From NCBI RefSeq assembly GCF_963422545.1, contig NZ_OY730263.1:1-64000 (forward strand): 64,000 nt of DNA, in the 5' to 3' direction. Origin of the DNA: an uncultured Flavobacterium sp. Lineage in GTDB: Bacteria; Bacteroidota; Bacteroidia; Flavobacteriales; Flavobacteriaceae. Shown one piece after another: positions 43,971-52,947 of this stretch. The position numbers were made by a program, and so were the translations under genes. The notes beneath the pieces are model-generated. The model was given only the letters and a program-made list of their open reading frames with translations. It was not told the origin of the DNA and did no database searches. The first letter of the stretch is position 1. Every line of letters begins with the position of its first letter.

Positions 43971-46820
43971 ATGAAAACAGATGCTTTTGCTTTAAGACAC
44001 ATTGGTCCAAGAGAAACAGATCTTCAACACATGTTACAAACCATTGGAGTTGAATCGATCGAACAACTTGTTTATGAAACCCTTCCGGACGACATTCGTT
44101 TAAAAGCACCTTTAAACTTAGACCCTGCAATGACGGAGTATGAATTTGCAAATCATATTCAGGAATTAGGAAAGAAAAATAAAGTATTCAAATCATATAT
44201 TGGTTTGGGTTATCATCCAACTATCGTTCCGGCTCCAATTCAGAGAAATATCTTTGAAAATCCAGGATGGTATACGGCTTATACACCTTATCAGGCAGAA
44301 ATTGCTCAAGGTCGTCTTGAAGCAATTTTAAATTTCCAGACTACTGTTATTGAGTTAACAGGAATGGAAATTGCAAATGCTTCTTTATTAGATGAAGGAA
44401 CTGCTGCTGCCGAAGCTATGGCTTTATTATTTGATGTTCGTACACGTGATCAAAAGAAAAACAATACAAATAAATTCTTCGTTTCTGAAGAGATTTTACC
44501 ACAAACTTTATCAATACTGCAAACGCGTTCAACTCCTATTGGAATTGAATTAGTTGTTGGAAACCACGAAACTTTTGATTTTTCAAATGAGTTCTTCGGG
44601 GCTATTTTACAATACCCAGGAAAGTATGGTCAGGTAAACGATTATAGCGCTTTTGTTGCTAAGGCAAAAGAAAACGAAATCAAAGTCGCCTTTGCTGCCG
44701 ATATTTTATCATTAGCTGCCTTAACTTCTCCGGGAGAAATGGGAGCAGCTGTAGTTGTTGGAACTTCACAGCGTTTTGGTGTACCAATGGGTTATGGTGG
44801 TCCTCATGCTGCTTTTTTTGCAACTAAAGATGAATACAAACGATCTATGCCAGGTCGTATTATTGGAGTTTCTATTGATGTAAACGGAAACCGTGCTTTA
44901 CGTATGGCATTAGGAACTCGTGAGCAGCACATTAAACGTGAAAAAGCAACTTCAAATATTTGTACAGCTCAGGTTTTATTAGCAGTTATGGCCGGAATGT
45001 ATGCTGTATACCACGGACCAAAAGGATTACAATACATTGCTAACAAAGTTCACGCATCGGCGGTTACTACCGCTGAAGCTTTAAATAAACTAGGAGTTTT
45101 CCAAACTAACACAGTTTTCTTCGATACTATTTTGGTAAAAGCAGATGCTCAAAAAGTAAAAGCTATTGCTGAAAAAAACGAAGTAAACTTCTTCTATGTT
45201 GATGCCGATACGATTTCTATTTCGTTAAACGAAACAACTTCAATTGCCGACATGAACCAAATTATTGCCATTTTTGCTGAAGCTTTAGGAAAAGAAACTT
45301 TTACTGTTTCTGAATTAGCAACTGCAAGTCAATTACCTGCTTCATTAGAAAGAACTTCTTCTTTCTTAACGCATGATGTATTTAACAACCATCATTCAGA
45401 AAGTCAGTTAATGCGTTACATCAAAAAATTAGAGCGTAAAGATTTATCGTTGAATCATTCAATGATTTCATTAGGTTCTTGTACGATGAAATTAAACGCG
45501 GCTTCAGAAATGCTTCCTTTATCAATGCCAAACTGGAACAGCATTCACCCTTTTGTACCTGTAGAACAAGCTGAAGGTTATATCACGATGCTTAAAAAAT
45601 TAGAGGAGCAATTAAATGTAATTACCGGATTTGCCGGAACTACATTACAACCAAACTCAGGAGCTCAAGGAGAATATGCAGGTTTAATGGCTATTCGTGC
45701 TTACCATTTATCAAGAAACGAAGGTCACCGTAATGTATGTTTAATTCCTTCATCAGCTCACGGAACCAATCCTGCTTCTGCAGCTATGGCCGGAATGAAA
45801 ATCATCGTTACTAAAACTACTCCGGAAGGAAATATTGATGTAGAAGATTTAAGAGAAAAAGCTATTGAACATAAAGATGATTTATCTTGTTTAATGGTAA
45901 CTTATCCATCTACTCACGGAGTTTTCGAATCTTCAATTATTGAAATTACAAAATTAATCCACGACAATGGCGGATTAGTATATATGGATGGTGCAAACAT
46001 GAACGCACAAGTTGGATTAACAAATCCTGCTACGATTGGTGCTGACGTTTGTCACTTAAACTTACACAAAACATTCGCTATTCCTCACGGTGGTGGTGGA
46101 CCTGGAGTTGGACCAATTTGTGTGAACGAAAAACTAGTTCCATTTTTACCAACAAACCCAATCTTAAAAGTAGGCGGTGAACAAGCAATTACAGCTATTT
46201 CATCTGCACCTTACGGATCTGCTTTAGTATGTTTAATTTCTTATGGTTACATCACAATGATGGGTGCTGACGGATTAAAAAGCGCTACAGAACATGCCAT
46301 TTTGAATGCTAACTATATGAAAGCCCGTTTTGAAGGACACTACCCAATTCTTTATACCGGAGAATGCGGAAGAGCTGCTCACGAAATGATTTTAGATTGT
46401 CGTTCGTTCAAAGAAAACGGAATTGAAGTTGGTGATATCGCGAAACGTTTGATGGATTACGGTTTCCACGCTCCTACGGTTTCTTTCCCTGTAGCAGGAA
46501 CTTTAATGATTGAACCAACTGAATCTGAAGATTTAGCAGAGTTAGATCGTTTTTGTGATGCTCTTATTTCAATTAGAAAAGAGATTGAAGCTGCAACAGC
46601 CGATGACAAAAACAATGTATTGAAAAATGCACCTCATACATTGGCAATGTTAACTACAGATACTTGGGATTTCCCTTACTCTAGAGAAAAAGCGGCTTAC
46701 CCATTAGAATACATTGCTGACAATAAATTCTGGCCATCTGTTCGTCGTGTAGATGATGCATATGGTGACAGAAACTTAGTTTGTAGCTGTGCTCCAATCG
46801 AAGCTTATATGGAAAACTAA
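43971..46820 (+). CDS. gcvP: Glycine dehydrogenase (decarboxylating), P protein
   Basis: 949 residues, the full-length single-chain form of the glycine cleavage P protein, which decarboxylates glycine with PLP and passes the aminomethyl group to the lipoyl H protein. The PLP lysine is Lys700 in HLNLHKTFAIPHGGGGPG. Other landmarks are the N-terminal FALRHIGPRETD, GYHPTIVPAPIQRN in the first half and SMISLGSCTMKLN in the second. No gcvT or gcvH is adjacent. A CCCGACAG terminator follows. Confidence 0.98.
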   Translation: MKTDAFALRHIGPRETDLQHMLQTIGVESIEQLVYETLPDDIRLKAPLNLDPAMTEYEFANHIQELGKKNKVFKSYIGLGYHPTIVPAPIQRNIFENPGWYTAYTPYQAEIAQGRLEAILNFQTTVIELTGMEIANASLLDEGTAAAEAMALLFDVRTRDQKKNNTNKFFVSEEILPQTLSILQTRSTPIGIELVVGNHETFDFSNEFFGAILQYPGKYGQVNDYSAFVAKAKENEIKVAFAADILSLAALTSPGEMGAAVVVGTSQRFGVPMGYGGPHAAFFATKDEYKRSMPGRIIGVSIDVNGNRALRMALGTREQHIKREKATSNICTAQVLLAVMAGMYAVYHGPKGLQYIANKVHASAVTTAEALNKLGVFQTNTVFFDTILVKADAQKVKAIAEKNEVNFFYVDADTISISLNETTSIADMNQIIAIFAEALGKETFTVSELATASQLPASLERTSSFLTHDVFNNHHSESQLMRYIKKLERKDLSLNHSMISLGSCTMKLNAASEMLPLSMPNWNSIHPFVPVEQAEGYITMLKKLEEQLNVITGFAGTTLQPNSGAQGEYAGLMAIRAYHLSRNEGHRNVCLIPSSAHGTNPASAAMAGMKIIVTKTTPEGNIDVEDLREKAIEHKDDLSCLMVTYPSTHGVFESSIIEITKLIHDNGGLVYMDGANMNAQVGLTNPATIGADVCHLNLHKTFAIPHGGGGPGVGPICVNEKLVPFLPTNPILKVGGEQAITAISSAPYGSALVCLISYGYITMMGADGLKSATEHAILNANYMKARFEGHYPILYTGECGRAAHEMILDCRSFKENGIEVGDIAKRLMDYGFHAPTVSFPVAGTLMIEPTESEDLAELDRFCDALISIRKEIEAATADDKNNVLKNAPHTLAMLTTDTWDFPYSREKAAYPLEYIADNKFWPSVRRVDDAYGDRNLVCSCAPIEAYMEN

Positions 46821-47167
46821 GAAATAGTTTTCTTACACATATTCAAACCCGACAGATTTTAAAAATCTGTCGGGTTTATTTTTTGTTTCAGGTTTCTCAA
46901 CGTAACGTGAAAGTTGAGTTTTTTCTAAAAACAAAAAATTGAGGTATTTTTCATCATATCCTCAAAATACATCAAAAAAAAATTTCTGCCACCATTAATC
47001 TCAAACGTTTGAAATCTCGGTTAAACCCAAATTTCATTAATAAATAAACAATATATCCCATAAATAATTATTATTTCATAATTATATGCATGCATAGTAT
47101 TTTTTATGATAGTTATCATGATTTTATTTATACTTTAGCAATAAATTTACCGGATAATTGAGGAATA
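46821..47167. other. Intergenic region before the ketosynthase gene, 347 bases
   Basis: After the gcvP terminator the DNA is AT-rich. Two perfect palindromes stand out: ATGCATGCAT (47086-47095) and ATGATAGTTATCAT (47106-47119). They may be operators. No gene is seen. Confidence 0.5.
46845..46877 (+). terminator. CCCGACAG hairpin terminator after gcvP
   Basis: AAACCCGACAGATTTTT/AAAATCTGTCGGGTTT stem followed by ATTTTTTG. Almost identical in sequence to 12333-12363. Confidence 0.75.
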
Positions 47168-48226
47168 ATGAAAATAAAAATAATAGGTATAGGAAGTTAT
47201 ATTCCTAATAAAGAAGTAAGCAATACTGACTTTGGCGATCATGTTTTTTTAAATGAAGACGGAACTCCTTTTGGTTACCCTAACGAAGTTGTAATAAAAA
47301 AATTTAAAGGCATTACCGGTATCGAAAATCGTCGTTATGCCGAAGACCAACATACCTCATCTGATTTAGCATATTTCGCCGCTGAAAGAGCTCTTGAAAA
47401 TGCAAAAATCGATCGCGAAACTTTAGACTATATCATTTTCGCACATAATTTTGGTGATGTAAAATCAGGGACAAATCAATCTGATATTTTACCGAGTTTA
47501 GCAACACGTGTTAAAAACAAATTAGACATCAAAAACCCTAAATGTGTAGCTTACGATATTCTTTTTGGATGTCCGGGCTGGATTGAAGGTGTTTTACAAG
47601 CCAATGCATTCATTAAATCAGGAATGGCAAAAAGAGTTTTGGTAATTGGTGCCGAAACTTTATCAAGAGTTGTAGATGATCATGATCGTGATTCTATGAT
47701 TTATTCTGATGGTGCCGGAGCTTCAATTTTAGAAGCTTCTGACGATGAAGCTGGTTTATTATCTTACGAAAGTGCCACTTTTGCTAATGAGGAAGCTAAC
47801 TTTTTATACTTCGGAAAATCGTATAATCCAGATTTAAATCCAGACATTAAATACATCAAAATGTATGGGCGTAAAATTTATGAATTTGCTTTAAGTCAAG
47901 TTCCGTGCGCAATGAAAAACTGTTTAGACAAAAGCGGAATTCCGATTGACGAAGTAAAGAAAATCCTTATTCACCAGGCTAACGAAAAAATGGACGAGGC
48001 AATTATTGCACGTTTCTACAAACTTTACGACAAAACAGCACCGGAAAATATTATGCCAATGAGTATTCATGATTTAGGAAACTCAAGCGTTGCAACTGTA
48101 CCAACTCTTTATGATTTATTAATTCAGGGAAAACTGGAGAATCACGAAATCAAAAAAGGCGATGTGGTAATTTTTGCTTCTGTTGGAGCAGGAATGAACG
48201 TAAATGCATTTGTATACAGATACTAG
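47168..48226 (+). CDS. FabH-like 3-oxoacyl-ACP synthase III family protein
   Basis: 352 residues. The ketosynthase III catalytic triad is intact: Cys135 in FGCPGWIEG, His269 in LIHQANEKM and Asn305 in GNSSVATVP. These enzymes condense an acyl-CoA with malonyl-ACP, or make related acyl transfers. The sequence around the cysteine (GCPGW) differs from housekeeping FabH, so this is more likely a specialised paralogue. It is alone on its strand, with a terminator at 48290 and palindromes upstream. Confidence 0.9.
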   Translation: MKIKIIGIGSYIPNKEVSNTDFGDHVFLNEDGTPFGYPNEVVIKKFKGITGIENRRYAEDQHTSSDLAYFAAERALENAKIDRETLDYIIFAHNFGDVKSGTNQSDILPSLATRVKNKLDIKNPKCVAYDILFGCPGWIEGVLQANAFIKSGMAKRVLVIGAETLSRVVDDHDRDSMIYSDGAGASILEASDDEAGLLSYESATFANEEANFLYFGKSYNPDLNPDIKYIKMYGRKIYEFALSQVPCAMKNCLDKSGIPIDEVKKILIHQANEKMDEAIIARFYKLYDKTAPENIMPMSIHDLGNSSVATVPTLYDLLIQGKLENHEIKKGDVVIFASVGAGMNVNAFVYRY

Positions 48227-48289
48227 TATTCAGTCACAGTTTAAACTCTGCTAACTGAAAACTGAGACTGAAAACAGAAAACTAAAAAA

Positions 48290-48315
48290 AAGTCCGCATC
48301 TTAAAATGCGGACTT
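48290..48315 (+). terminator. Terminator after the ketosynthase gene
   Basis: AAGTCCGCAT/ATGCGGACTT stem followed by TTT. A CTGAGACTG repeat string precedes it (48230-48285). Confidence 0.75.
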
Positions 48316-48320
48316 TTTAG

Positions 48321-48328
48321 TATATTTG
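48321..48328 (+). promoter_or_regulatory. -7 promoter element TATATTTG
   Basis: An exact TAnnTTTG match directly after the terminator and 48 bases before the methyltransferase ATG. Confidence 0.45.
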
Positions 48329-48375
48329 CGACCTAATTAACAAATTAAGAACGAGAGATTGTTTCGTTCCTCGCA

Positions 48376-48903
48376 ATGACTATGTACGAAAAAACGTTTC
48401 CGAATAAAAGATTCAAACTTACCTTAGAGTTTTTACAAAAACACGTTAAGACATCAGAAACCATATTTGATTTTGGTGTTCCAAATCCATTCTCTAAAAT
48501 AATGGAAGAAAACGGTTATACCGTAAAAAACACAAAAGGCGAAGATTTAGATAACGATCAAACCGCTTTAAAAACAGAAGAATATACTGTTTTTACCGCA
48601 TTTGAAATTTTCGAACATTTGCTAAATCCGTACACAATTCTGGAAAACGTAAAATGTGATAAATTGTTAATTTCAATTCCGTTACGTTTATGGTTTTCAC
48701 CGGCATATCGTTCTAAAACAGATATGTGGGACAGACATTATCACGAATTTGAAGACTGGCAATTAGACTGGCTTTTAGAAAAAACAGGCTGGAAAATAAC
48801 TGATCGTCTAAAATTCACACATCCGGTAAAAAAGTTTGGATTCAGACCATTACTAAGATATTTTACTCCGAGATATTATATTGTTGTCGCGGAAAAAGCC
48901 TAA
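48376..48903 (+). CDS. Class I SAM-dependent methyltransferase-like protein
   Basis: 175 residues. ETIFDFGVPNPFSKIMEENG stands where motif I (SAM binding) is expected, but its glycines are unusual. Then come the acidic GEDLDN loop and TAFEIFEHLLNP, typical of the motif after strand 4 in methyltransferase-11 proteins. A second ATG two codons in (48382) is possible. The substrate is unknown. The glycosyltransferase gene follows across a 32-bp inverted repeat. Confidence 0.75.
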   Translation: MTMYEKTFPNKRFKLTLEFLQKHVKTSETIFDFGVPNPFSKIMEENGYTVKNTKGEDLDNDQTALKTEEYTVFTAFEIFEHLLNPYTILENVKCDKLLISIPLRLWFSPAYRSKTDMWDRHYHEFEDWQLDWLLEKTGWKITDRLKFTHPVKKFGFRPLLRYFTPRYYIVVAEKA

Positions 48904-48907
48904 AGGC

Positions 48908-48984
48908 AAATTCCAATTCTTCAAATTCCAAATTCCAATTAAGCCCGTTTTGATTGGAATTTGGAATTTGAAGAATTGGAATTT
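48908..48984. repeat. 32-bp perfect inverted repeat of ATTCCAA units
   Basis: The arms 48908-48939 and 48953-48984 are exact reverse complements with a 13-base loop (centre AAGCCCG). The left arm begins 5 bases after a stop codon and the right arm ends 12 bases before the next ATG. It is the longest perfect hairpin I found in the window. Confidence 0.85.
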
Positions 48985-48996
48985 AAATTGAAAATT

Positions 48997-49845
48997 ATGA
49001 AATATTACATCGTTATTCCGGCTCACAACGAACAAGATTTAATTGGCTTGACCTTACAATCTTTGGTTTCGCAAACTATTTTACCTTCAAAAGTTGTTGT
49101 TGTAAATGACAATTCAACAGATAAAACGGAAGAAATTGTTTTGGGCTTTGCTAAGGAAAATCCGTTTATTTCTGTTGTAAACAAGACTTCTGATGCGATT
49201 CACATGCCGGGAAGTAAAGTAATTCAGGCTTTTCAGAAAGGTTTTGAAACTCTCGATTCAGAATACGATATTATTGTAAAAATAGATGGCGATTTAATTT
49301 TTCCTCTTAACTATTTTGAAACCATAATTAAACATTTCGAGTCAGATCCAAAAATTGGAATGGCTGGCGGATTTTGTTACATCGAAAAAAATGGAGATTG
49401 GATCCTTGAAAACCTAACCGATAAAGATCATATTCGTGGTGCACTGAAAGCTTACCGTGCAGCAACTTTTCAGCAAATTGGAGGTTTAAAACCTGCCATG
49501 GGTTGGGATACGGTAGACGAATTACTTTGTAAATATTACGATTGGAAAATAGTCACAGACTCTACTTTACATGTAAAACACTTAAAACCAACTGGCGCAA
49601 ATTATAATAAAACAGCGCGTTATAAACAAGGTGAAGCTTTTTATACGTTAGGATATGGTTTTTGGATTACTGCAATTGCTTCGGTGAAGCTGGCAATGAT
49701 GAAGAAAAAACCGTTCCTCTTTTTTGATTATATTAAAGGATTCTGGAAAGCAAAAAAAGCAAAAACTCCTTTATTAGTTACCCCCGAACAAGCTAAATTT
49801 ATAAGAAATTATCGTTTTCAGAAAATGAAACAGAAGCTTTTTTAG
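48997..49845 (+). CDS. Family 2 glycosyltransferase
   Basis: 282 residues from ATG 48997; an upstream TTG frame runs only through the inverted repeat and is not accepted. The GT-A fold begins YIVIPAHNEQDLIGLTLQSL, has VVVNDNSTDKT and the metal-binding segment VKIDGDLIF, and then the acceptor-side region GGLKPAMGWDTVDELL. It probably transfers a sugar from a nucleotide donor to an envelope glycan; donor and acceptor are unknown. There is no membrane segment, apart from a weak hydrophobic stretch near residue 220. Confidence 0.88.
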   Translation: MKYYIVIPAHNEQDLIGLTLQSLVSQTILPSKVVVVNDNSTDKTEEIVLGFAKENPFISVVNKTSDAIHMPGSKVIQAFQKGFETLDSEYDIIVKIDGDLIFPLNYFETIIKHFESDPKIGMAGGFCYIEKNGDWILENLTDKDHIRGALKAYRAATFQQIGGLKPAMGWDTVDELLCKYYDWKIVTDSTLHVKHLKPTGANYNKTARYKQGEAFYTLGYGFWITAIASVKLAMMKKKPFLFFDYIKGFWKAKKAKTPLLVTPEQAKFIRNYRFQKMKQKLF

Positions 49846-49924
49846 TGTCAAAAACCTAAAAAACTGTAAACCGAAACCATAAACTGTAAACTAATCCTTA
49901 ATTTAGCCAATATTTGTAAAACTT

Positions 49925-50671
49925 ATGATGCTAATTCGTTATTTATCCCAAATAGGGAGATATTTTTTAATGCTGAAAGAAATTTTCAATAAACAAACCA
50001 AATGGTCTGTTATGAAAAAATTAATTTTCAAAGAAATTGATGATTTAATAATCGACTCACTTGGTATCGTTTGCTTTATCTCATTTTTTATAGGTGGAGT
50101 TGTTGCCATTCAGACTGCCTTAAACCTTACTAATCCGTTAATTCCAAAATATTTAATTGGTTTTGCTACACGTCAATCTGTGATTTTGGAGTTTGCTCCT
50201 ACTTTTATTTCGGTGATTATGGCCGGAAAAATGGGATCTTACATCACTTCCAGTATTGGAACAATGCGCGTTACCGAACAAATTGATGCTTTAGAAGTTA
50301 TGGGTGTTAACTCATTAAACTATCTTGTTTTCCCAAAAATAGTAGCCTTATTAATGTATCCTTTTGTAATTGGAATTAGTATGTTCCTGGGGATTTTTGG
50401 CGGATGGCTTGCTTGTGCATATGGCGGATTTTCGACTAGTCAAGACTTTATTCAGGGTGCGCAAATAGAATTTATACCTTTTCATATTACATACGCTTTC
50501 ATTAAAACTTTAATTTTTGCAATGTTATTAGCTACAATTCCATCTTTTCATGGATATTACATGAAAGGTGGTGCACTTGAAGTTGGTAAAGCTAGTACAG
50601 TATCATTTGTGTGGACATCTGTTTGTATTATTCTTTTTAATTATATATTAACTCAATTATTATTAGGATAA
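49925..50671 (+). CDS. MlaE-type ABC transporter permease
   Basis: 248 residues with five to six membrane segments and the MlaE signatures FISFFIGGVVAIQTALNLTN, LEFAPTFISVIMAGKMGSYI and TEQIDALEVMGVNSLNYLV. The Mla/MCE permease moves phospholipids or other hydrophobic molecules between envelope membranes. It overlaps the ATPase gene by one base (TAATG), so the two are translated together. No MCE-domain substrate-binding gene is in the immediate neighbourhood. Confidence 0.93.
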   Translation: MMLIRYLSQIGRYFLMLKEIFNKQTKWSVMKKLIFKEIDDLIIDSLGIVCFISFFIGGVVAIQTALNLTNPLIPKYLIGFATRQSVILEFAPTFISVIMAGKMGSYITSSIGTMRVTEQIDALEVMGVNSLNYLVFPKIVALLMYPFVIGISMFLGIFGGWLACAYGGFSTSQDFIQGAQIEFIPFHITYAFIKTLIFAMLLATIPSFHGYYMKGGALEVGKASTVSFVWTSVCIILFNYILTQLLLG

Positions 50672-51432
50672 TGATCGAAGTAAAAAACATAGAGAAATCA
50701 TTCGGCGACAGTAAAGTTTTAAAAGGTGTTTCGACCGTTTTTGAAACTGGAAAAACCAACTTGATTATTGGACAAAGTGGATCTGGAAAAACAGTTTTAT
50801 TAAAAAGTTTATTAGGAATTCATACACCGGATTCAGGTACAATTGAATTTGACGGACGTGTTTATTCAGAATTAAATCCGGATGAAAAAAGAGAATTAAG
50901 AACTGAAATTGGAATGGTTTTTCAAGGAAGTGCTTTATTTGATTCGATGACTGTTGAAGAAAATGTAGCTTTTCCGCTAAAAATGTTCACGCACGACAAT
51001 AAAGCAAAAATTCAGGAACGTGTTGATTTTGTTTTAGAGAGAGTAAACCTAATCGACGCTCATAAAAAATTACCTTCAGAGATCTCAGGAGGTATGCAAA
51101 AACGTGTGGCAATTGCCCGCGCCATTGTAAATAACCCAAAATATTTATTTTGTGACGAACCAAATTCTGGTTTAGATCCAAATACATCTACAATAATTGA
51201 CAACCTGATTAAAGAAATTACTGAAGAATATAATATTACAACTGTAATCAATACACACGATATGAACTCAGTAATGGAGATTGGCGAAAACATCGTGTTC
51301 TTAAAAAAAGGAGTCAAAGCGTGGCAGGGAACTAAAGAAGAAATCTTTAGAACGGACAACAAAGACATTGTGAAGTTTGTTTATTCTTCGAATTTATTCA
51401 AAAAAGTAAGAGAAGCGTATTTGAAAAGCTAG
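50671..51432 (+). CDS. MlaF-type ABC transporter ATP-binding protein
   Basis: 253 residues. Walker A is GQSGSGKTVLL near residues 34-44, the signature SGGMQKR and Walker B KYLFCDEPNSGLDP follow, and the H-loop is INTHDM. It energises the MlaE-type permease encoded just upstream and overlapping by one base. Retrograde or anterograde lipid transport cannot be decided from sequence. A hairpin terminator follows. Confidence 0.94.
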   Translation: MIEVKNIEKSFGDSKVLKGVSTVFETGKTNLIIGQSGSGKTVLLKSLLGIHTPDSGTIEFDGRVYSELNPDEKRELRTEIGMVFQGSALFDSMTVEENVAFPLKMFTHDNKAKIQERVDFVLERVNLIDAHKKLPSEISGGMQKRVAIARAIVNNPKYLFCDEPNSGLDPNTSTIIDNLIKEITEEYNITTVINTHDMNSVMEIGENIVFLKKGVKAWQGTKEEIFRTDNKDIVKFVYSSNLFKKVREAYLKS

Positions 51433-51460
51433 TTTCTTTTAAATTCCAATATTAAAAAAT

Positions 51461-51503
51461 CCCAAATTCCAAACTTATCAAAATTGGAATTTGGGATTTT
51501 TTT
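51461..51503 (+). terminator. Terminator built from ATTCCAA repeat
   Basis: AATCCCAAATTCCAA and TTGGAATTTGGGATT form a stem followed by TTTTTT. The repeat family here appears to have been used as a terminator. Confidence 0.7.
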
Positions 51504-51547
51504 ATTGGAATTTTCGTGCGGGATTTTCGTTTATGATTGAAATTTTA

Positions 51548-52159
51548 TTAATTCGTATTTTTTATAGGCAAAAGTTCAACCTCAGCATTTGGATTAAAAA
51601 GATAGGTTCTTCCTGAACTAATCTCAATACATTCAAAACGTTTAGTTCTTACGGCAAGTTTCTTAAATACTTTTCCATTTTTTATTCTAAAAACACTTCC
51701 GTACGGAATCTCAAAAACATAGTTTTTATCACTGCCTGCATCATATTGCTTTAATGCCAAAGACAAAGTTGTATCTGTATCACTACTTGCAGACGGATTC
51801 TTAAAATGTCTCGCTAATAGTGGCAATAAACCACCCGGAAAGATCTCCGGACGTATAAAAGGAATCATCATTCTCTGAAAAGTATGTTTCCATTCATTTC
51901 CGTGCGGTTTTATATTTCGCCCAAACTTTTCAAATGCTACAAGATGTGAGATTTCATGAATCAGCGTAATCAAAAAACGATATTTATTTAAACTGGCATT
52001 CACCGTGATTTCATGTTTACCACTAGATCCTCTCCTGTAATCTCCATGACGTGTTTGACGTTCATTTACGATTTTCAGATGAACCTGATTGACAACAATC
52101 AAATCAAATACAGGCTTTACAGCATGTTCTGGTATATATCTTGCAAGCGTTTCGTTCAA
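51548..52159 (-). CDS. SprT-like metalloprotease domain protein
   Basis: 203 residues. The SprT/Spartan-type zinc motif HEISH appears in LITLIHEISHLVAFEKFG near residues 85-102. The third metal ligand is probably the His of KPHGNEW. A C-terminal beta-rich part (YGSVFRIKNGKVFKKL) replaces the zinc ribbon of longer relatives. Eukaryotic Spartan cleaves DNA-protein crosslinks; the bacterial role is not established. It is on the same strand as the SDR gene, 75 bases after it. Confidence 0.85.
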   Translation of the reverse strand: MNETLARYIPEHAVKPVFDLIVVNQVHLKIVNERQTRHGDYRRGSSGKHEITVNASLNKYRFLITLIHEISHLVAFEKFGRNIKPHGNEWKHTFQRMMIPFIRPEIFPGGLLPLLARHFKNPSASSDTDTTLSLALKQYDAGSDKNYVFEIPYGSVFRIKNGKVFKKLAVRTKRFECIEISSGRTYLFNPNAEVELLPIKNTN

Positions 52160-52234
52160 GGCTGTTAAATGTTGTTCGTTAGATGTAAAAAGTTTAAAAT
52201 TGGTATTTGGAATTTAATTATTGAGATTTCTTTT

Positions 52235-52912
52235 TTAAGGGTTTGTCGATGAAACTTCTAATACTTTTCCATTAAAGTATTTATTTCCATTTAAAGTAAA
52301 ATCATAAATATAAGTTGCCATTCCTTCGGCTGAAATTGGGGCCTGATATCCCGGAAAAGCTTCATTTAACATTTCTGTCTGAACTGATCCCAGAGCTAGT
52401 ACATTAAATGAAATTCCTTGTTCTTTATATTCTTCGGCAAGTAATTCTGTTAAGGTAATTACTGCGCCTTTACTTGAACTGTATGCTGCTAATCCTGCAA
52501 ATTTAAGACTTCCTCTTACGCCTCCAATTGAACTAATGGTTACGACGTGGCTTCCTTTTTGAAGATAAGGCAAGCAAATTCTGGTAAGATTTGCAACGGC
52601 GAAAACATTTACTTTATAAATACTTTCAAAATCAGCCTGAGTTGTTTCTGCGAAAGGTTTAAATAGCAAAGCTCCGGCATTATGCACAACTGCATCTACT
52701 TTTTTCCAGGTTGACGAAAGAAAGTTATTTACTTCTTCCAAAGCAGTTTCATCTGCCAAATCAACAGAAAGGCAAGTAACATTTTGATGCTCTAAAAGTG
52801 TTTGAGGTATTTTTCTTGAAATAGCTAAGACTTGATGACCAGCATTAGCAAATTGTAGCGCAAGTTCGTAACCAATTCCTCGACTGGTTCCTGTAACAAT
52901 AATATTTTTCAT
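52235..52912 (-). CDS. Short-chain dehydrogenase/reductase
   Basis: 225 residues, classical SDR. The NAD(P)-binding motif TGTSRGIG is at residues 7-14, with HNAG in the middle. The active-site serine pair lies in VVTISSIGG and the YxxxK motif is YSSSK. The arginine after the first glycine motif hints at NADPH preference. The substrate is unknown. It lies 35 bases after the M28 peptidase gene on the same strand. Confidence 0.9.
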   Translation of the reverse strand: MKNIIVTGTSRGIGYELALQFANAGHQVLAISRKIPQTLLEHQNVTCLSVDLADETALEEVNNFLSSTWKKVDAVVHNAGALLFKPFAETTQADFESIYKVNVFAVANLTRICLPYLQKGSHVVTISSIGGVRGSLKFAGLAAYSSSKGAVITLTELLAEEYKEQGISFNVLALGSVQTEMLNEAFPGYQAPISAEGMATYIYDFTLNGNKYFNGKVLEVSSTNP

Positions 52913-52947
52913 AAAGCAAAAATAAGCAAATCCAATAAAATGATCGA

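Noticed and set aside
48961..48996. TTG-initiated extension of the glycosyltransferase
   Set aside because: The added residues are encoded by the inverted repeat; the ATG at 48997 begins the conserved fold.
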